From the NCBI GenBank assembly GCA_963524205.1, contig CAURED010000014.1, positions 41,940 through 105,939 on the forward strand: a DNA stretch of 64,000 bases. Reading direction: 5' to 3'. Each line of letters opens with the position of its first letter. Within the stretch, counting starts at the first letter, position 1. Source of the stretch: Aminipila sp963524205. Lineage in GTDB: Bacteria; Bacillota; Clostridia; Peptostreptococcales; Anaerovoracaceae. Positions 49,031 to 57,391 of this stretch are shown here, piece by piece. Position numbers and translations under genes: made by a program. Below the pieces are notes generated by a model. It saw nothing but the letters and a program-made list of their open reading frames with translations, was not told where the DNA came from and made no database searches.

Positions 49031-52021
49031 ATGACAATAAAAATCCACGAACTAGCGAAAGAATTGAACATGAACAGTAAGGAATTACTGGAAAGAATCA
49101 ATGCAATGGGGATTGAAGCAAAAAGTCATATGAGCGGACTATCTGATATTGATGCAATTTCAGTGAAAAATACAATAAATAGGAGTAAGACAAGTGCTGA
49201 AACAAAGATTGTTAAAGCTGCTCCTAAAAAGATAGAAAAAGAAGAAGTAGAGGAAGAGCCAAGAGTAGTAGTTAAGGCAGCAGCAAAACTTACAGTAAGC
49301 CCTGCAGCTAAAAATACCAAGGCGCAACCAGCTAAGAGTCAGGAAAAAAATATTGCAGTACAAAAGCCACCTGTAGGTAAGCCAGTTCCAAAGGATACAG
49401 AAGCAGCTAGATCCAAACCACCTATAGGTAAGCCAGTGGTTCCTAAAGAATTTGAGGATAAGGAAGCAAAACATCCAGCAGAACCAATTAAGGCTCCAGA
49501 GGTGAAACATAATGAGGTTAAAGTAGAAAAAATGCAGGAAACAATCAAAGTAGAACCAGTACAGGAAGGTCCTCAAAGACTAAAGATTATTAAGAAATTT
49601 GATCCTGAAGCTGACAGAATTGAAAAAGAAAAAGCTGAGGAAAAAAGAAAAGCTGAAGCTGAGAGAAGAGAACAGGCAAAAGCCGAAGGAAATAGACAGA
49701 GCGGACAGAGAAATGATTATCAGAGAAGAGACAATAGAAATGATAATCAGGGACAAAGAAGAGATACTAGAAATGATAATGGACGAGGAAATTATCAGAG
49801 AAATAATGATGGCAGACCAGTAGGTGACAGACCTGCAAGACCGGCAGGTGACAGACCTGCAAGACCAGCAGGCGACAGACCTGCAAGACCAGCAGGCGAC
49901 AGACCTGCAAGGCCAGCGGGTGACAGACCTGCAAGACCAGCAGGTGACAGACCATATTATAACAAAGATAGGGACAATGACTCAAGAGATAACAGAGGCG
50001 GAGAAAGAAAGCCATTCCAGAAAAATGACAGGCCGCATGACAAAAGCGGGGATATTCCAGCACCTATCGTTTCAAAGCCTACAATAAAGAGAGAAGACAA
50101 AGAAAAAGACAAAGAAAGAGATAAGTTCGCAAAGCTAGAAAAAGGTAACAAACCAAAACCAGCGGTAAAAACAACAAGATCTCTTGAAAAGGCACCTAAA
50201 CCGAAGAAACATCAACAGAAGCCAAGGATAATAGAGGAGCCAGAAGTAAGTATGGAAGAACTTCCAGTAGGGACAAAAGTTATAAATGTACCAATTACTG
50301 TAGCTGGATTCTGTGAGCAGCTTGAAATATCAACTTCAATCGTAATCATGAAGCTTATGAAACTTGGCATCATGGCAAATATAAATCAAAATGTTGACGA
50401 GGATACGGTTATGGTATTGGCTGAGGAGCTTGGCATAAACGTAGTAATCGGTAAAGTTGAAGAAGAAGTGGTTGAAGAAGGTCTTGAAACGTTTGAGGAT
50501 AAGGCTGAAGATCTAAAACCAAGACCACCGATTGTCACTGTTATGGGCCACGTTGACCATGGTAAGACATCACTTCTTGATGCAATTAGAAAGACTAATG
50601 TTACAGCATCTGAATCAGGTGGTATTACACAGCATATTGGTGCATCAGAAGTTATGATTAATGGTCAAAAAATTGTATTTCTTGATACACCAGGACATGA
50701 AGCATTTACGGCTATGAGAGCCAGAGGTGCGCATGGTGCAGATATAGCAATCCTAGTAGTTGCTGCCGATGATAGTGTTAAACCACAAACAGTTGAATCC
50801 ATCAGCCATGCAAAGGCAGCAGGAGTTCCTATTATTGTTGCAATTAATAAAATTGATAAGCCAGGTGCAAACCCAGACAAAGTTATGCAGGATTTGACAG
50901 AATATGGAATACTTGTAGAAACTTGGGGTGGAGATACTATTGCAGTTCCTGTTTCAGCTAAATCAGGAGATGGAATTGTGAACTTACTTGAGATGGTATT
51001 ACTTCAGGCTGAAGTTATGGAACTTAAGGCAAATCCAAACAGACTTGCTATGGGTTCTGTTATTGAAGCAAGACTTGATAAAGCTAAAGGCCCAGTTGCA
51101 ACACTACTTGTTACAAACGGAACTCTACAATCAGGTATGAGTGTAGTTGCTGGTACTTCCAGTGGTAGAATCAGACTGATGACTAACTATAAGGGTGATA
51201 CTATAAGGAAGGCTGGTCCAGCTACTGCAGTTGAAATTTTAGGGTTAACAGATGTTCCTGAAGCTGGCGATGTATTTAATGCTGTAAAAGAAGATAAAGA
51301 TGCCCGAGAAATTGCAGAAACAAGGAAATCTAAGCTTAGAGAAGAAGTACTTGCAAGAAATGCCAGCACAACACTTGAACAATTATTCTCACAGATTCAG
51401 GAAGGTGAAACGAAAGAACTTAACCTAATTATCAAGGGTGACGTTCAGGGTTCTGTTGGAGCGTTAGAATCTTCACTTGAAAAGCTTAAGAATGAAAATG
51501 TAAGAGTCAGAATTATACACTCTGGCGTAGGTACTATAACGGAATCAGATGTTATGTTAGCAGGTACTTCAGGAGCGGTAATTATTGGATTTAATGTAAG
51601 GCCTAGTACCGCTGTATCTACTATGGCAGATAGAGAAGGCATTGAAATTAGAACATATAGAGTAATTTATAATGTTATAGACGATGTTGAAGCTGCTATG
51701 AAGGGTATGCTTGACCCTGAATTTAAAGAAGAAGTTTTGGGTAAAGTAGAAGTAAGAACTACATTTAAGGTACCTGGGGTAGGTACTATTGCTGGAGCTT
51801 ACGTACTTGAAGGTAAAGTTATTAGAAATGCAGAAATACGTTTAGTTCGTGATGGTATTGTTTATCACGAAGGCAAGATTTCATCTCTTAAGAGATTTAA
51901 GGATGATGCAAAAGAAGTACAACATGGCTTTGAATGTGGTATTGGTTTTGAAAACTACAACGACCTTAAGGAAGGTGACATTATTGAATGCTTCCATATG
52001 GTAGAGGTAGAAAGAAAATAG
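49031..52021 (+). CDS. infB: translation initiation factor IF-2
   Basis: IF-2 brings fMet-tRNA to the 30S and drives subunit joining. This 996-residue version has an N-terminal IF2-N domain (1-50), a very long charged linker (50-410) and a second IF2-N-like region (about 415-480). The G domain follows (GHVDHGKTSLLD about 508, DTPGHEAF, NKIDKPG), then domains II-IV. The linker contains five exact GDRPARPA octads at residues 265-304, encoded by a 24-bp tandem repeat. Excellent AAGGAGGTG before ATG 49031. Confidence 0.97.
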   Translation: MTIKIHELAKELNMNSKELLERINAMGIEAKSHMSGLSDIDAISVKNTINRSKTSAETKIVKAAPKKIEKEEVEEEPRVVVKAAAKLTVSPAAKNTKAQPAKSQEKNIAVQKPPVGKPVPKDTEAARSKPPIGKPVVPKEFEDKEAKHPAEPIKAPEVKHNEVKVEKMQETIKVEPVQEGPQRLKIIKKFDPEADRIEKEKAEEKRKAEAERREQAKAEGNRQSGQRNDYQRRDNRNDNQGQRRDTRNDNGRGNYQRNNDGRPVGDRPARPAGDRPARPAGDRPARPAGDRPARPAGDRPARPAGDRPYYNKDRDNDSRDNRGGERKPFQKNDRPHDKSGDIPAPIVSKPTIKREDKEKDKERDKFAKLEKGNKPKPAVKTTRSLEKAPKPKKHQQKPRIIEEPEVSMEELPVGTKVINVPITVAGFCEQLEISTSIVIMKLMKLGIMANINQNVDEDTVMVLAEELGINVVIGKVEEEVVEEGLETFEDKAEDLKPRPPIVTVMGHVDHGKTSLLDAIRKTNVTASESGGITQHIGASEVMINGQKIVFLDTPGHEAFTAMRARGAHGADIAILVVAADDSVKPQTVESISHAKAAGVPIIVAINKIDKPGANPDKVMQDLTEYGILVETWGGDTIAVPVSAKSGDGIVNLLEMVLLQAEVMELKANPNRLAMGSVIEARLDKAKGPVATLLVTNGTLQSGMSVVAGTSSGRIRLMTNYKGDTIRKAGPATAVEILGLTDVPEAGDVFNAVKEDKDAREIAETRKSKLREEVLARNASTTLEQLFSQIQEGETKELNLIIKGDVQGSVGALESSLEKLKNENVRVRIIHSGVGTITESDVMLAGTSGAVIIGFNVRPSTAVSTMADREGIEIRTYRVIYNVIDDVEAAMKGMLDPEFKEEVLGKVEVRTTFKVPGVGTIAGAYVLEGKVIRNAEIRLVRDGIVYHEGKISSLKRFKDDAKEVQHGFECGIGFENYNDLKEGDIIECFHMVEVERK
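49823..49942 (+). repeat. five-copy 24-bp tandem repeat inside infB
   Basis: Five in-frame units start at 49823, 49847, 49871, 49895 and 49919; a sixth is partial from 49943. Each encodes GDRPARPA. Third-position differences between units (GGT/GGC, CCA/CCG, AGA/AGG) show some age. Confidence 0.92.
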
Positions 52022-52036
52022 GAAGGTAATTGATAG

Positions 52037-52447
52037 ATGGGCAAAGGGTATAGACAAGGCCGTCTCGGTGAAGAAATCAAGAAACTAATCGGAGAATTGC
52101 TTCTTAGAGAAATTAATGACCCAAGATTATCAGGATTAGTTAGCATATCTGCTGTGGAGGTTACCTCTGATGGCAGTTATGCTACTGTATATGTTACTGT
52201 ACTAGGCAGCAGCAAAGACGAAGAAACGGCTCAGAAAGAGAAGGAAGATGTCCTTGCTGCTTTTAAAAGTGCAAAAGGCCTGATAAAAAGGGAAATTGGT
52301 AGAAGTATAAAGTTGAGGCATGTTCCAGATCTGATTTTTAAGATGGACACATCATTGGAATACGGTAGACATATTTCAAAAATAATTGGAAGTTTAGGGA
52401 TCGAAAACTATAAAAGTGAAGAAGAACCGGATGAAGAAGATGAATAA
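52037..52447 (+). CDS. rbfA: ribosome-binding factor A
   Basis: A 136-residue cold-shock 30S maturation factor with KH-like fold: RLGEEIKKLIGELLLREINDPRL, VTSDGSYATVYVTVLG and RSIKLRHVPDLIFKMD. The C-terminus is acidic. It overlaps the start of the next gene by 8 bp. Confidence 0.95.
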   Translation: MGKGYRQGRLGEEIKKLIGELLLREINDPRLSGLVSISAVEVTSDGSYATVYVTVLGSSKDEETAQKEKEDVLAAFKSAKGLIKREIGRSIKLRHVPDLIFKMDTSLEYGRHISKIIGSLGIENYKSEEEPDEEDE

Positions 52448-53414
52448 AAACAAGAATACATTAAAAGAGATAGCAGAGATTTTAATGGCTTCAAAGAGTG
52501 TGTTGCTGTTCACCCATATAAATATGGACGGCGACACTCTGGGCTCTTCTGTAGCACTCTGTATAGCGCTCAGAAAACTTGGCAAACAGGCACATATCCT
52601 TATTGAAGATGATATTGCTGCCTTTTTGCAATTTTTGGACAAGGATTATTGTACCTATGACAATCATGTAATTGAAGATCCTGATATTTGTTTATGTATT
52701 GATTGTGGTGATGCAGATCGGTTTAAGGAAAGAAAACAGAAATTTTTTGAAGGCAAGCAAAAGGGATGTATAGATCATCATGTTACAACAGAACCTTTTG
52801 CTGATTTTAATTATATTGATCCGACGGCGTCTGCTACAGGCGAGATTATATATGAATTACTCAAAGAATTGCCGATACAGATCGATAAAGAAATTGGGTC
52901 GGCTATTTTTGCTGCAATTACTACAGATACAGGAAATTTTCAATATTCCAATACAACTAAAAAAACGCACTTAATTGCAGCAGAATTATGTGATTATGGT
53001 GTTGATTACAATGAAATAAGTGTTGAATTATATCAAAATAATAGATTAGAAAAACTCTTGTTACAAACAAAGGCTTTACAGGAATTGGTTGTATTTGCTA
53101 AGGGGCAGGCGGCTATCTGTGGGGTTACACAGAAAATGTTTGAAGAAACTCAGGGTAAAATGGAAGAAACTGAGGGAATGATAGAGACTTTACGGAATAT
53201 TTCAGGTATTGAAGTTTCTATATTTGTTAAGGAAATTGAAGAAAGTAAGTGTAAGGTTAGCATGCGTTCGAAGAAGTTTGTCAATGTTGCTGAGATGAGT
53301 CAGAAACTTAATGGAGGCGGACATGCGAGAGCAGCAGGATGCACGGTATATCAAAGCTTTGAAGAAACTAAAAAAACAATGATTAAGTTAGTAGAAGAGT
53401 ATCTGAAAGGTTAG
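52440..53414 (+). CDS. nrnA: DHH-family oligoribonuclease/pAp phosphatase (NrnA-like)
   Basis: NrnA degrades nanoRNA and 3'-phosphoadenosine 5'-phosphate. The protein is about 324 residues from ATG 52440; ATG 52431 and GTG 52416 are alternatives. It has the metal motifs THINMDGDTLGSS, CIDCGD and CIDHHVTT of the DHH domain, and the DHHA1 motif GGGHARAAGC near the end. The gene position between rbfA and truB is standard. It could also act on cyclic-dinucleotide breakdown products such as pGpG, by family knowledge. Confidence 0.92.
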   Translation: MNKNKNTLKEIAEILMASKSVLLFTHINMDGDTLGSSVALCIALRKLGKQAHILIEDDIAAFLQFLDKDYCTYDNHVIEDPDICLCIDCGDADRFKERKQKFFEGKQKGCIDHHVTTEPFADFNYIDPTASATGEIIYELLKELPIQIDKEIGSAIFAAITTDTGNFQYSNTTKKTHLIAAELCDYGVDYNEISVELYQNNRLEKLLLQTKALQELVVFAKGQAAICGVTQKMFEETQGKMEETEGMIETLRNISGIEVSIFVKEIEESKCKVSMRSKKFVNVAEMSQKLNGGGHARAAGCTVYQSFEETKKTMIKLVEEYLKG

Positions 53415-53417
53415 CTG

Positions 53418-54461
53418 ATGATTAAGCAGGGAATTATTAATATTAACAAGCCAAAGGGATTTACTTCCCATGATTGTGTTAATGTTATAAGAAGTTTGAC
53501 GGGAATAAAGCGGATTGGGCATACAGGGACTCTTGACCCTATGGCTGAGGGAGTTTTACCTGTTTGCATAGGAAGTGCTGCAAGGATTACTGAATATCTG
53601 GATTTGGACTTCAAAAAATATACATGTGAAATCTTATTAGGAGTGGAAACGGACACCCTTGATATATGGGGGAAGACAGTTTCAGAGGATATTAAAAAGA
53701 CTGAGCAGCTTATAGAAAATGGAAAGATTTCAAAAAATGTCATAAAATCTGTTTTGGAGAAATTTACTGGTACAATTACACAGACCCCTCCTAAATATTC
53801 AGCTCTTAAGGTAAATGGACGTAAACTATATGAATATGCCAGGGCTGGAGAAATAGTTGAAATTGCTTCAAGGCAGGTGTATATTAAAGATATAAAATTA
53901 CTACAGCTTTCTTTGAATGAAAGAAAGTTTAGTTTTGAAGTAACATGTTCAAAAGGAACCTATATAAGGTCTATGTGTAGAGATATAGGTGAGGCTTTAG
54001 AATGTGGGGCATCTATGAGTGGGCTTACGAGAACTGCAAGCGGAGAGTTCCCTATAGAAAATTCTGTCAGTATAGAAGAATTAAAAGCTTTAAAACAAGG
54101 TGAAGATATAAGGAACCTTGAGACAGGAAGAATAGTACAATATGCAAGAGCATTACCAAGCGATATTAATAAGTACATTACAAATGTAGATTTCCCTTTA
54201 GTTAATTTTGGGAAGATAATTTTGAATGAAAATAGAGTTAAATGGTTTTGTGATGGTGGATATGTTGGTGATAAACAGGTAATTATAGAGAAAGAACCCA
54301 AATTTAAGAATGGACAGCCACACATTAAGATAAGAGATGAATTTAGACAGGCATACAATGCTTATATGCGCAGAGATGGGCAGGATATATTTCTTGGGGT
54401 GGCTTTTTTTAACGAAGAGACTAAAGAATTTAAAGCAGACAAAGTTTTTGGCAGAGGGTAA
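53418..54461 (+). CDS. truB: tRNA pseudouridine(55) synthase TruB
   Basis: TruB makes psi55 in the T-arm of tRNAs. The 347-residue protein has GIININKPKGFTSHDCV, GHTGTLDPMAEGVLPVCIG (the Asp is catalytic), KYTCEILLGVETDTLD, PPKYSALKVNGRKLYEYAR and CSKGTYIRSMCRDIG. The C-terminal PUA-like part is longer than in Bacillus (about 305). AAAGG upstream; a 3-bp gap both sides indicates one operon. Confidence 0.96.
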   Translation: MIKQGIININKPKGFTSHDCVNVIRSLTGIKRIGHTGTLDPMAEGVLPVCIGSAARITEYLDLDFKKYTCEILLGVETDTLDIWGKTVSEDIKKTEQLIENGKISKNVIKSVLEKFTGTITQTPPKYSALKVNGRKLYEYARAGEIVEIASRQVYIKDIKLLQLSLNERKFSFEVTCSKGTYIRSMCRDIGEALECGASMSGLTRTASGEFPIENSVSIEELKALKQGEDIRNLETGRIVQYARALPSDINKYITNVDFPLVNFGKIILNENRVKWFCDGGYVGDKQVIIEKEPKFKNGQPHIKIRDEFRQAYNAYMRRDGQDIFLGVAFFNEETKEFKADKVFGRG

Positions 54462-54464
54462 AAA

Positions 54465-55394
54465 ATGATAATTTTTAATAGTTTAGACGAGATTAAGAAT
54501 ATAGAAAATACTGTTGTTGCTTTGGGAAATTTTGATGGAGTACATAAGGGGCATCAAGCGCTTATTACAAGAACTGTAAAAACGGCTGAAGCAGCAAATT
54601 TAAGGAGTGCAGTCTTTACTTTTTCAAATCATCCTAAGAATGTTAACTCAGGGGAGTTAGTAGTCAAAAATATATTATATTTTGATGAAAAAGCTAGGAT
54701 AATTGAAAATCTGGGTGTAGACTATTTATTTAATATTCCTTTTGATGAGCATATACGTCTAATGAAACCCATTGATTTTATAGACAACATTTTGATTGGA
54801 AAGTTTAAAATGAAGCAGGCATACTGCGGTTTTAATTATAAGTTTGGATACAAAGCAGAAGGTACACCAGAGATTTTAATGCATGAAGGCATCAAAAAAG
54901 GCTTCGGAATCCATGTATTAGAACCTTTTCAGATAGATGATAATTTGGTAAGCAGTACCTTTATTAGAAATCTTATAGCAGAAGGAAAAGTAGATCAGTG
55001 CATGAAGTATATGGGAAGAAATTATGCGATAGGCGGTGAAGTTGTTATAGGAAATAAAATTGGTAGAACAATAGGCTTTCCAACATCAAACCTTATAATA
55101 GATGAAAATATGGTTACTCCGCCTAATGGGGTATATGTTACTTTTTGTACATATAACGGTACAAGATATCCAAGTGTGACCAATGTAGGTGTGAAACCAA
55201 CCATTGGGGATTATAAAAAGAATGTGGAAACACATATTTTCAATTTTAATAAAGAGCTTTATGGTAAAACTATCAGGGTTGAATTTTTAGAAAAAACAAG
55301 AAATGAGAAAAAATTTGCAAATGTAGAGGAACTATCTAAGCAGATTACAAGCGATTGTATTATGGCAAAGGATTATCATAGAAGAACTAAGTAG
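54465..55394 (+). CDS. ribF: bifunctional riboflavin kinase/FAD synthetase
   Basis: RibF makes FMN then FAD. The 309-residue protein has the nucleotidyl-transferase HxGH-type motif GNFDGVHKGH (21-30), FNYKFGYKAEG and SSTFIRNLI, then the kinase domain with GRTIGFPTSNL and NGVYVTFC. Length is standard. It is 3 bp after truB. Confidence 0.96.
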   Translation: MIIFNSLDEIKNIENTVVALGNFDGVHKGHQALITRTVKTAEAANLRSAVFTFSNHPKNVNSGELVVKNILYFDEKARIIENLGVDYLFNIPFDEHIRLMKPIDFIDNILIGKFKMKQAYCGFNYKFGYKAEGTPEILMHEGIKKGFGIHVLEPFQIDDNLVSSTFIRNLIAEGKVDQCMKYMGRNYAIGGEVVIGNKIGRTIGFPTSNLIIDENMVTPPNGVYVTFCTYNGTRYPSVTNVGVKPTIGDYKKNVETHIFNFNKELYGKTIRVEFLEKTRNEKKFANVEELSKQITSDCIMAKDYHRRTK

Positions 55395-55406
55395 TGGTGG
55401 AGACAT

Positions 55407-56888
55407 ATGATAAAAAGTGGGATAAAAAGTACAATAGCTTTTTTGGTTATAGTGATATTCTTTATCACTATTTTGCCATGCTTTGAATCTTCATCTTGTT
55501 CAAAGCTAATAAAAGACAATGCTTGGATGATGCTAGGCATACTGACTATCTTTTTTGCCATAGTGTTAATGGTGATTGTAGCAAGTAATAGACGTCTTAA
55601 AGCAGTATTATATATAGATAGTAGTACAGGAAAGGCTTCTTTAGCTAAGTTTAAGATTGATGCCAGAGCATTGCTTGATAACGCAAAACCTGAGGAATAT
55701 ATGCTTGTGAGCATTGATGTTAATAATTTTAAGTATATTAATGATATATATGGATATGATGCAGGAAATGAAGTGTTAAAAGTTCTTGCGGAGCATATAG
55801 AAATGATACTCCCTGATGAAGCCATGCTGACTGCCAGAAGATCCGCTGATAATTTTGTTTTTATCAGTAAGACCAGCAATAAAGAAAAAATATTTAAATC
55901 TTTGTCAGATGACCGGCCTTTAAAGAAAGATGTACAGGGTATATTGGGACCAGATTATAATTTAACCTTAAGTACAGGAGTTTATGTAATCCAGCAACCA
56001 TTAAAAGGCATATCTGTAATGTTGGATTATGCCAATATCGCTAAGAAAACAATAAAAGGCAGAGTTGGAAATCCTATAGCTGAGTATACAACTGAGATGG
56101 ACAAGCATATGGAGCTTAAAAAGAAGATTACCGTAGGCATGGAAGCAGGATTGCAGCATGGAGAATTTATAACCTGTATGCAGCCCAAATATTTGTTAGC
56201 AGACGAACTACTTATAGGTGCTGAGGTTTTAGTAAGATGGAAGCATCCTGATATGGGTATGCTGTCGCCTCTATTGTTTATTCCATTATTTGAGGAAAAT
56301 GGCTTTATTGAAAAACTAGATATGCATATATTTGAAGCCACCTGCAAGATGATTCAGAGATGGAAGAAGTCACGACTGATAAAGATTCCTAGAATATCGG
56401 TTAATATTTCAAGAGTTACTTTAGGTAGGGATAATTTAGTTAAAGAGCTTAAGGAAATTACTGAAAAATATCAAGTCAACACAAATTGCTTGGAAATTGA
56501 AATAACAGAAGGGACTTTAGAACGCAGTACAGAAAGAATTATACATATTATTAATGAACTAAAATCTGTGGGCTTTTATGTATCAATAGATGATTTTGGC
56601 AGCGGATATTCTTCATTGAGCATTCTGAAAGATATGCCAGCAGATATAATTAAAATAGATAAAGAATTTTTATCTGAGACCTTTGATAGTCAGAAGGGTA
56701 AAAAAATTATAAATAGCATTATAAGAATGTCTAAAGAATTAAACCTTGAGACTGTTGCAGAAGGAATTGAAACAAAAGAACAGGCAGAGACATTGAAAAA
56801 CATGGGATGCGATGTTGCCCAAGGTTTTTACTTTGCTAGACCTATGAAGCCTGAAGACTTTGAAGATATACTTATTAAGGGAATTTAA
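55407..56888 (+). CDS. membrane GGDEF(degenerate)-EAL cyclic-di-GMP phosphodiesterase
   Basis: A 493-residue protein with two N-terminal transmembrane segments (about 8-25 and 40-60), a GGDEF domain (65-225) and an EAL domain (235-490). The GGDEF signature is degraded to RRSADNF (144-150), so cyclase activity is unlikely. EAL is EVL (273-275) with the other catalytic residues present: SVNIS, EITEGTLE, IDDFGSGYSS, IKIDKEF and AEGIETKEQ. It should hydrolyse cyclic-di-GMP, perhaps tuned by GTP binding at the GGDEF site. It is inserted between ribF and rpsO, 12 bp after ribF. Confidence 0.88.
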   Translation: MIKSGIKSTIAFLVIVIFFITILPCFESSSCSKLIKDNAWMMLGILTIFFAIVLMVIVASNRRLKAVLYIDSSTGKASLAKFKIDARALLDNAKPEEYMLVSIDVNNFKYINDIYGYDAGNEVLKVLAEHIEMILPDEAMLTARRSADNFVFISKTSNKEKIFKSLSDDRPLKKDVQGILGPDYNLTLSTGVYVIQQPLKGISVMLDYANIAKKTIKGRVGNPIAEYTTEMDKHMELKKKITVGMEAGLQHGEFITCMQPKYLLADELLIGAEVLVRWKHPDMGMLSPLLFIPLFEENGFIEKLDMHIFEATCKMIQRWKKSRLIKIPRISVNISRVTLGRDNLVKELKEITEKYQVNTNCLEIEITEGTLERSTERIIHIINELKSVGFYVSIDDFGSGYSSLSILKDMPADIIKIDKEFLSETFDSQKGKKIINSIIRMSKELNLETVAEGIETKEQAETLKNMGCDVAQGFYFARPMKPEDFEDILIKGI

Positions 56889-56895
56889 AAACCAC

Positions 56896-56925
56896 TAGAC
56901 AAATAATATATAGTTGTGTTATGAT
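56896..56925 (+). promoter_or_regulatory. rpsO promoter
   Basis: TAGACA, 18 bp, TATGAT, 91 bp before rpsO. Confidence 0.5.
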
Positions 56926-56945
56926 TAGTTGTCAATGTATATATG

Positions 56946-56990
56946 CCTTTGGCCTAGTTTCTCGAAACTCCGACGAAAACTCAGCAAAGG
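56946..56990 (+). promoter_or_regulatory. structured rpsO leader, candidate S15 autoregulatory site
   Basis: CCTTTG (56946-56951) can pair with CAAAGG (56985-56990), enclosing a GTTTC/GAAAC hairpin and further pairing. A junction of this kind before rpsO resembles known S15-binding leaders. No fold was computed. Confidence 0.45.
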
Positions 56991-57015
56991 TGAATGAAGA
57001 AAAGGAGAATTTAAA

Positions 57016-57282
57016 ATGATTGATCAGACTAAAAAAGCGGAAATTATTAAAGATTATCAGTTAAAAGAAGGAGATACTGGATCCCCTGAAGTTCAGGTTG
57101 CAGTTCTTACTTTTAGAATTAACGATTTAAATGAACATTTAAAGATTCATAAGAAGGACCATCACTCAAGAAGAGGTCTTTTAAAGATGGTTGGACAGAG
57201 AAGAAATCTTCTTAATTACCTAAAGAATAAGGATATTGAAAGATATAGAAATCTTATTGCACGTTTAGGATTAAGAAAGTAA
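57016..57282 (+). CDS. rpsO: 30S ribosomal protein S15
   Basis: An 88-residue S15: KAEIIKDYQLKEGDTGSPEVQVAVLT, INDLNEHLKIHKKDHHSRRGLL and RRNLLNYLKNKD. AAAAGGAG precedes the ATG. pnp follows after a terminator, the usual rpsO-pnp pair. Confidence 0.98.
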   Translation: MIDQTKKAEIIKDYQLKEGDTGSPEVQVAVLTFRINDLNEHLKIHKKDHHSRRGLLKMVGQRRNLLNYLKNKDIERYRNLIARLGLRK

Positions 57283-57294
57283 TTAAGGAATACA

Positions 57295-57322
57295 AGCGGG
57301 GCATAAAAGCTCCGCTTTTATT
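57295..57322 (+). terminator. rpsO terminator
   Basis: AAGCGGGGC pairs with GCTCCGCTT (one wobble); TTATTTAT tail. Confidence 0.78.
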
Positions 57323-57391
57323 TATATAATGCATAATAAGGTGCAGATTGGCAAAAATAGAGCAAAGGTTAACAGGAGGTAGTTGTTAATA

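Noticed and set aside
49823..49942. Regular repeat spacing suggesting a CRISPR array
   Set aside because: Units are directly tandem without spacers and in frame with IF-2 codons.
49767..50063. A 98-codon antisense ORF over the infB repeat region
   Set aside because: It is an open frame created by the 24-bp repeat read backwards; low-complexity product and opposite to a clear infB frame.
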